Assembly: GCF_022605725.1 (NCBI RefSeq)
Contig: NC_065551.1
Location: forward strand, 30,690,001 to 30,754,000
Length of the DNA stretch: 64,000 nt
Source: Anthonomus grandis grandis
Taxonomy: Eukaryota > Arthropoda > Insecta > Coleoptera > Curculionidae
Direction of reading: 5' to 3'
The notes below the pieces were generated by a model. That model worked only from the letters and a program-made list of their open reading frames with translations. It had not been told where the DNA came from and made no database searches. The translations under genes were made by a program, and so were the position numbers. The number at the start of each line of letters is the position of its first letter. Position 1 is the first letter of the stretch. Shown here in pieces: positions 11,001 through 17,000 of this stretch.

Positions 11001-14000
11001 GCGATTATGAACACGTTAAAAAACAACATAAATTTTTATCTTTCGTGTGCGCGTAAAATTCCAATACTTGATTCGAGGCTAACCTACCCATCTCCATAGA
11101 AATCTCCATCAAATCGCAGTGATGTTTAGCAAGCGCTTGCTAAACATCACTGCGAGCAAGCCGAAATTAAATTCACATTGCGAGCGGTACGGAGAATCGG
11201 CGTCGCTATCGGTGGGAGGTTACCGATGCAGTCCTTCTCTGTCTACTCTCTATCTATTAGGTCTAATACATTAAAACCCAATCCGTAAGATTTAACTCGC
11301 CAAACATGTATATTTATCGATTGCAGTGGCTAAAAATGTTATTTCTTTTTAAGTTTTATTTTCTTACATTTATGTATCGGCTCTATAAAAACCAAAAGCC
11401 AAAATATTTGTTAGAGAAATAAATTCCAAAAAATGCGATTCATGATAGAGATATAAGACTCTGACATTGACACACCATAGCACAGCTCATTTCTCACGTA
11501 GTTATACTTACATTGCCGTAACAATTTATAATCGATTTAGACCTAATTTTTCAATTCCAATATCTCACTTTAAAAATGATTATAAAACTATGTTCTTGGA
11601 GGAACAATAGCACAATTAGTTTTTTTTCTCTGGGGATTTACAAATATATTTAATTAGTTTTTGTTTTCTCTCTATTTGTTCTTTGATTAATTTTTATATT
11701 ACTATTACTGCTTGTTTGTCAAAGTTTTGTAATGCTTTTTAATTTTAGGGTTAAAAGATAAAAGTAGCTTTAGCTAATCTTCACCTTTTTGGGCAAATGT
11801 AATGTGCATTTGATGACCAAATAAAAATATATTTATTTATTTATTATTAAAATTTAAAATCAGTAAAACTAGCTAGTAACAATAGAAAATTTAATCGAAA
11901 TGAAAATTTAGTAATATTTCGAAATCAAAAAACTGTTCTTAATGGATTTAAAAGTCCCAATTCCCTATAGTCAATTGTATAATTCAGCATTTAAATGTTG
12001 TATGAAATTTTTTTTTTAATTTGTCGTGTGTGAATAGGGATATATAAATGACGATGATTTTGGATGGGAATAAAATTATGTTTATCGGGTATAATTAGAC
12101 ACATTACGGGAGAAAAACACTATTTCAGCCGATCCAAACACTATTCAGAAAATGAAACGATGATAGAGAAAATGGGTGGGAAAATCGAGTTCTCATTTAT
12201 ATATCCCTATCTGAGTAAAAATTAGAAGAGGATGGGAATAAAATGATGTTTTTCGGGTATAATATCAATCGTCGTAATTTCATGTGTCGAGAGTGAAATA
12301 AGGAGTTTTAAAGAGTTTTAAGAGTTTTAATATTTAAGAGTTTTTTAGTGAAATAAAAACTGTTTTGTGATTTAATTGTCACTTATACAGTTTTTTTCAC
12401 TATCAGTGTAATTCATTTTCTTGCTGTTAAAAGCTTGAACAAAAGTTTTTCTTCATCTCTAGGCTGATAGATTAGTCCAATCTAAGTTTACCACTCACAA
12501 ACCAATGATTGAGCTCCTGAGTAAACCAGCTTCGGAATTAGAATCCTCCTTACCAAGCGGAAACGGAAGTAGTCTCCAAAATTCTTCGTCTGTGTCCACT
12601 TTGAGATCATTGATGCAAGAGGTAAATCGACATTTAGAAAAAAGAATTACTTTACATTAAATCTCATGTTTGATGATGCTAACAGGTTGAAACGATTAAA
12701 GCGGAACGTGAGGCCATAGAAGCAGAGCTAAAAAGCGCGACCACTGACATGAAAGACAAATTTTTGTTGGCGTTGTCTAAAGAGGGCGAGATTAACGAGC
12801 CCGCCCTGTCTTATCAGACGTTGGGTCAAACTTACGGTCCGTTACAAAAACAGGTCGCTGAAAGTTTGGAGAAACAGAAGAGCCTTATTGAGAGGATCAG
12901 GGTAAGTTAAATTGAGCTTTATTGGTTTAACGAAATATTAAGAAAAGGTTCACAAATACGATATCATTAATTAATTACTAGATGAAGTGTTAGGTCATAT
13001 AAAAAAAGTATTTAAAAAAAAGTTAAAATAGGGTTAATATTGAAGTGAAGCAACAGATTAAAATATTAACACTATATCACTGAATATTTATTTATTTATG
13101 ATTCTCTTTACAAACACTGAGCAGACAGTAATTACATGTAAAGGCAGCAACAAAAAATAAATTAAAACCTTAAAATACTATAAAATACAACGAAAAACAA
13201 AATTAAAATAAATAAAAATATAACATGGGTTGTAATAAAAAAATATATAGGATACCACTGTATCTATAAATCTATATTATACCTATATCTAGTTTTAAGA
13301 GTCAGCCTTAGATCTGCAGAAGACATATTAAATAAATCCACATGAACTTGATTAAGGAACTGGTTCGTAATTGCCATCACATTATTCATTGGAGACACGC
13401 TGTCAGAAATAACACAAAATAAATTGTGTGGATTCCAAATCCTTAAAGTGACTTTTGGTACATTTATTTTGATGAAGTTTATAAGATCACAGTTACAATA
13501 TTTAATGTTATTTATAATAAAGAATCACCGCTATCACCGCTTGTTGTTTTCTCCTATCCAAAAGAGATTCTATCATAAAAGTCTTAAGCATACTCGTATA
13601 TGAGATCATATAAGGATATTCATTGTGGTTTCTAACATGGAGATACCTGGCAAATCTTTTTTGAACTTTTTCAATTTGATCAATATGTGTTATTGTCCTA
13701 GGCATCCAGATATGTGACGCATATTCCAGGTGCGGTCTCACCAAGGCATTATATAATCTTATTATAGTTGGTATTTCAAAATTCTCACTGTTTCTAATTA
13801 TAAAACCCAAAGATTTAAGAGCCTGTACATGAAATGATTATTAAACTTGACATTCGAATTAAAAACTATTAATATGTTATACTCTCGGATGTTAATTAAA
13901 TATCAAAAACATTCTAGTAGTCAAGAGGGTGATTCTTGGATCTATTTTAAGAATAAAACTTCTTATGAATATATGTCCGAAATGTCTTAACTTTTGAGAT

Positions 14001-17000
14001 ACAGGGTGGTAAAGTTTAAAAAAAAAATAGTTTTTTATTATTAGATGTAATAATATTATAGATCTTTAAAACATTTGGTAATAAAGCATATAACAATAGA
14101 TTAAAAGTTTAGAATGGAACATCGACAAAACGAAATAATATTATTTTACAGCAAGCGCATCAAGAGTTTACTGCAGAAAGAGGCAGCACCGGTGGAGGTA
14201 GAGATGCCATGATGTGTCAACTGGCAGCCGCTCACGACGTTTTTAGAGACTTATTAAATAATCTTAAAGAAGGCACTAAATTTTATAACGATTTAACACA
14301 GGTAATTTTTTTTTATGGTCATATGTATATTAAACATTATACTTTTTATAGCTTTTAGTAACCTTCCAAAATAAAGTATCCGACTTTTGTTTCGCGAGAA
14401 AAACCGAAAAAGAGGAATTGATGAAGGATTTAACCCAGGAGAGTAGTAGGGCTACTCCAGCGGTACCACCGGCAACGCCTAGTTACCATACAGGTAATGG
14501 AACCGTTTGGTTGATGTCTTAATATTTTTTGTTTTTTAAATTCCAGAACCGAAACCGGAAAATCCTTCACCGACAACGTCGTCTGGGCCCCAACCGCTGG
14601 CACCAGGTCAAGGACCGAACCTGCCTTATCCTGTTTATGTTCAAGGGATGCCCATCCCTTATGGAAGCACCACGGCCCCGTATCCTTCTTATGTGCCCCC
14701 TCCAATGCCTCAAGGGTATAATCCATATGGAACTTGGCCAGGTAAACACTTTAAAAATTCTAAATTAATTATCTGGTGTATGTTTAATTAACAGGAGAGC
14801 TCTCTAGTTATTTATTTACCAAACATTGTCTAACAGGAAGTTTAACCTAGGGTTACACTTACACTTAACCATCAATTGCCCCAATTAACCTATTATTTCA
14901 CAATAAAACTAACAAAGAATATAAATTCTTATACAATTAGTGTACCTCTTGAAGTGATACCTAGAAATATGCTTGCAAGGCTAAAAGGTAGCTTTTAAAT
15001 TTCCGTTTAAAGAAACCGATACGACATGCTTTGAGATCACCATTTAAAGAGTTATAATTGCTCACAGCTACATAACTAAAACTACCCTGAAAAAGTGCTG
15101 TTCTGTGCTCTGGCACAGTCAGACGATCCTGCGAGCAAACTCTCTAACTCGATAGAAAGAAAATTTCTTTCTATTATAGAAAAAAAGTCTAAACCCTACT
15201 CTCAATCTCAACTGGCTTCGATCTGGTAGAGTTCGGGTTGCCGTCGGCAACCTTCGGAATAGAAATATAGAAAGAGGTTGTATGGTCTTGCTGTTACTTT
15301 CGTCTCTTTTTAGTACATTGAAAAAAATAGGTATTTATCTTTGTTGTGGTGATGTTTTTGTAGCAGATTTGAAAATCAACGAATTCTCATATTAGGCCAT
15401 TAAGCCCCATTGTGCAAGGACCAACGTTTTTAAGAAGTGATAAAGGGAATAGGGTCAGCTTGAAAGTGATTCTAATTGAAACTTACTAATTAAATAAAGA
15501 ATAGTATTTTATTAGAAAATGTTAAACCATAAAAGTCCACAAAAAAATAACTTACTTAAATCACTTGGTTACAACAGATAATTAGGGTTTTATTGCGGTC
15601 AAAAGATCAACGGTATATCTTTGAGTGAACTATAATTTGTTTTAACTACTTTTTTCAGGTTTAAAACGATCATTAAGTTTATAAGGTCATATAGTTTATC
15701 CACGCTTATTTACGCCCCGAAATTGGGAAATTCCCAGTGATTCCACAGAAGGGAATAAAATGGGTTTTGTTACTCTTCACAAATTTTGAAAATACTATAT
15801 ATAAAATATATAGTCATTATATAGTCCTAAAATATATATAATCCTTTTATCCTTAATTTAATGGTTTGTTCCTTCTCTTCCATTTCTAAGGCAAAATTAA
15901 TAATATTTTTAAATCTATATTTTAAGACAAATATTAAAACATAAATTTAATAGTAAATATATTTAAATAAGAAAAAAAGAAAATTATATTAAGCTATTAT
16001 AAATACACACTAGGAAAGAGATAAGATAAAATTAGGACGATCCATCATAAAATTCGCCGTCTTATTGATACCTAAAATTACTTCAAAAATCTATAAGAAA
16101 ACTTTTCCCTTATCAGCATCCCTTATGGACATAGGATGAAAACAGAAACAATAACAAAGCATACTTATTACTTAAAAGATCGATAATGTCGAATGACATT
16201 TCAGTAATTGACATTGTGGGCTGTGAAAAATCCCATTAGCTATAAAAATAGGCTAATGTTAGTAGATTGGGTAGTATAAGAATATCTAAAGCCGAACGAT
16301 GCCGAATGACATAGAAAAAAGATTAGCGAGTGCTAATCGCGTATAGAAAGATATTTTCTTTCTATATTTTTTCTTGTCTATTTCTATGTTTATCGAGTTA
16401 GAGAGTACCGCATAATTATGTCTAAAGACTCTATCGCGAATTTCTTCATGAAAAGCTTTTCACATGGATATTGTGGAAGGTAACAATTCGATCAAAAAAG
16501 TGGTGTGATGTTATCGCACTCTGTTGCTTATTCTTAACGAACTAAGATCATTGATTTTTTTGGAGACATGATCATATTTTCTCAAACCATAAATGTACCT
16601 ACAACAGACATTCTGCACATACTGAAGCCTATTTTTAGAAATTTGATCAAGACAGGGGTAGTACACAATGCTACAATAGTTTAGGATTGACAAAACTACA
16701 GATTCACACATTTTTTCCGCATTTTAAAATTTAAAATATGCCTGTTTGAGTACAATATTTTCATTTTAACATATGTCTTTTGTAACAATTTTGTTACATG
16801 CTCTCTTAACCTAAGACTCGTATCAATATAGAGACTTACTACATCATTCTCCAACTTTACCCTTTTGTTCTCTCTGCAAAACAGTAAGGTCTCAGTTTTA
16901 CTTTCATTTAGTTTTAATTCCAAGAAATAGTATATCTTTTCTCAAAGAGACCGGCATACAGCAAATAAATAAATAAAATAATCTTTTTTGTATGCAACAA

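Larger units (their letters stand above)
9616..11250 (+). mobile_element. DD41D mariner-type transposon with diverged ends
   Basis: A broken transposase occupies 9798-10879. The left flank (GAGTAGAGCGAGAA near 9620, then CTCCACC and a GGCTATCGCGTCG patch) resembles the inverse of the right flank (GAGTAGACAGAGAAGG read on the minus strand near 11240, then CCTCCCACC and CGATAGCGACGCCG). I take these as diverged terminal repeats, putting the element at about 1.63 kb, but a target duplication is not clear. A 42-bp perfect palindrome lies inside the right end. Confidence 0.6.
14850..16940 (-). mobile_element. LINE fragment interrupted by a 1.27-kb element
   Basis: The minus strand reads MELKLNESKTETLLFC (from 16923), LLQKTYVKMKILYSNRH, frameshifts, MCESVVLSILNYCSIVYYP, NRLQYVQNVCCRYIYGLRK, and reaches about 16420. 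The reading resumes after the inserted element (15139-16406) with VPEHRTALFQGSFSYVAVSN and FFKRKFKSYLLALQAYF, stopping near 14995. Both halves are consecutive parts of one RT C-terminal region, so the insert is younger than the LINE. Confidence 0.8.

Noticed and set aside
14430..14768. Several ORFs on both strands over the ALIX proline-rich exon
   Set aside because: Reading-frame shadows of exon 14547-14741; the ALIX frame with splice sites explains the sequence.
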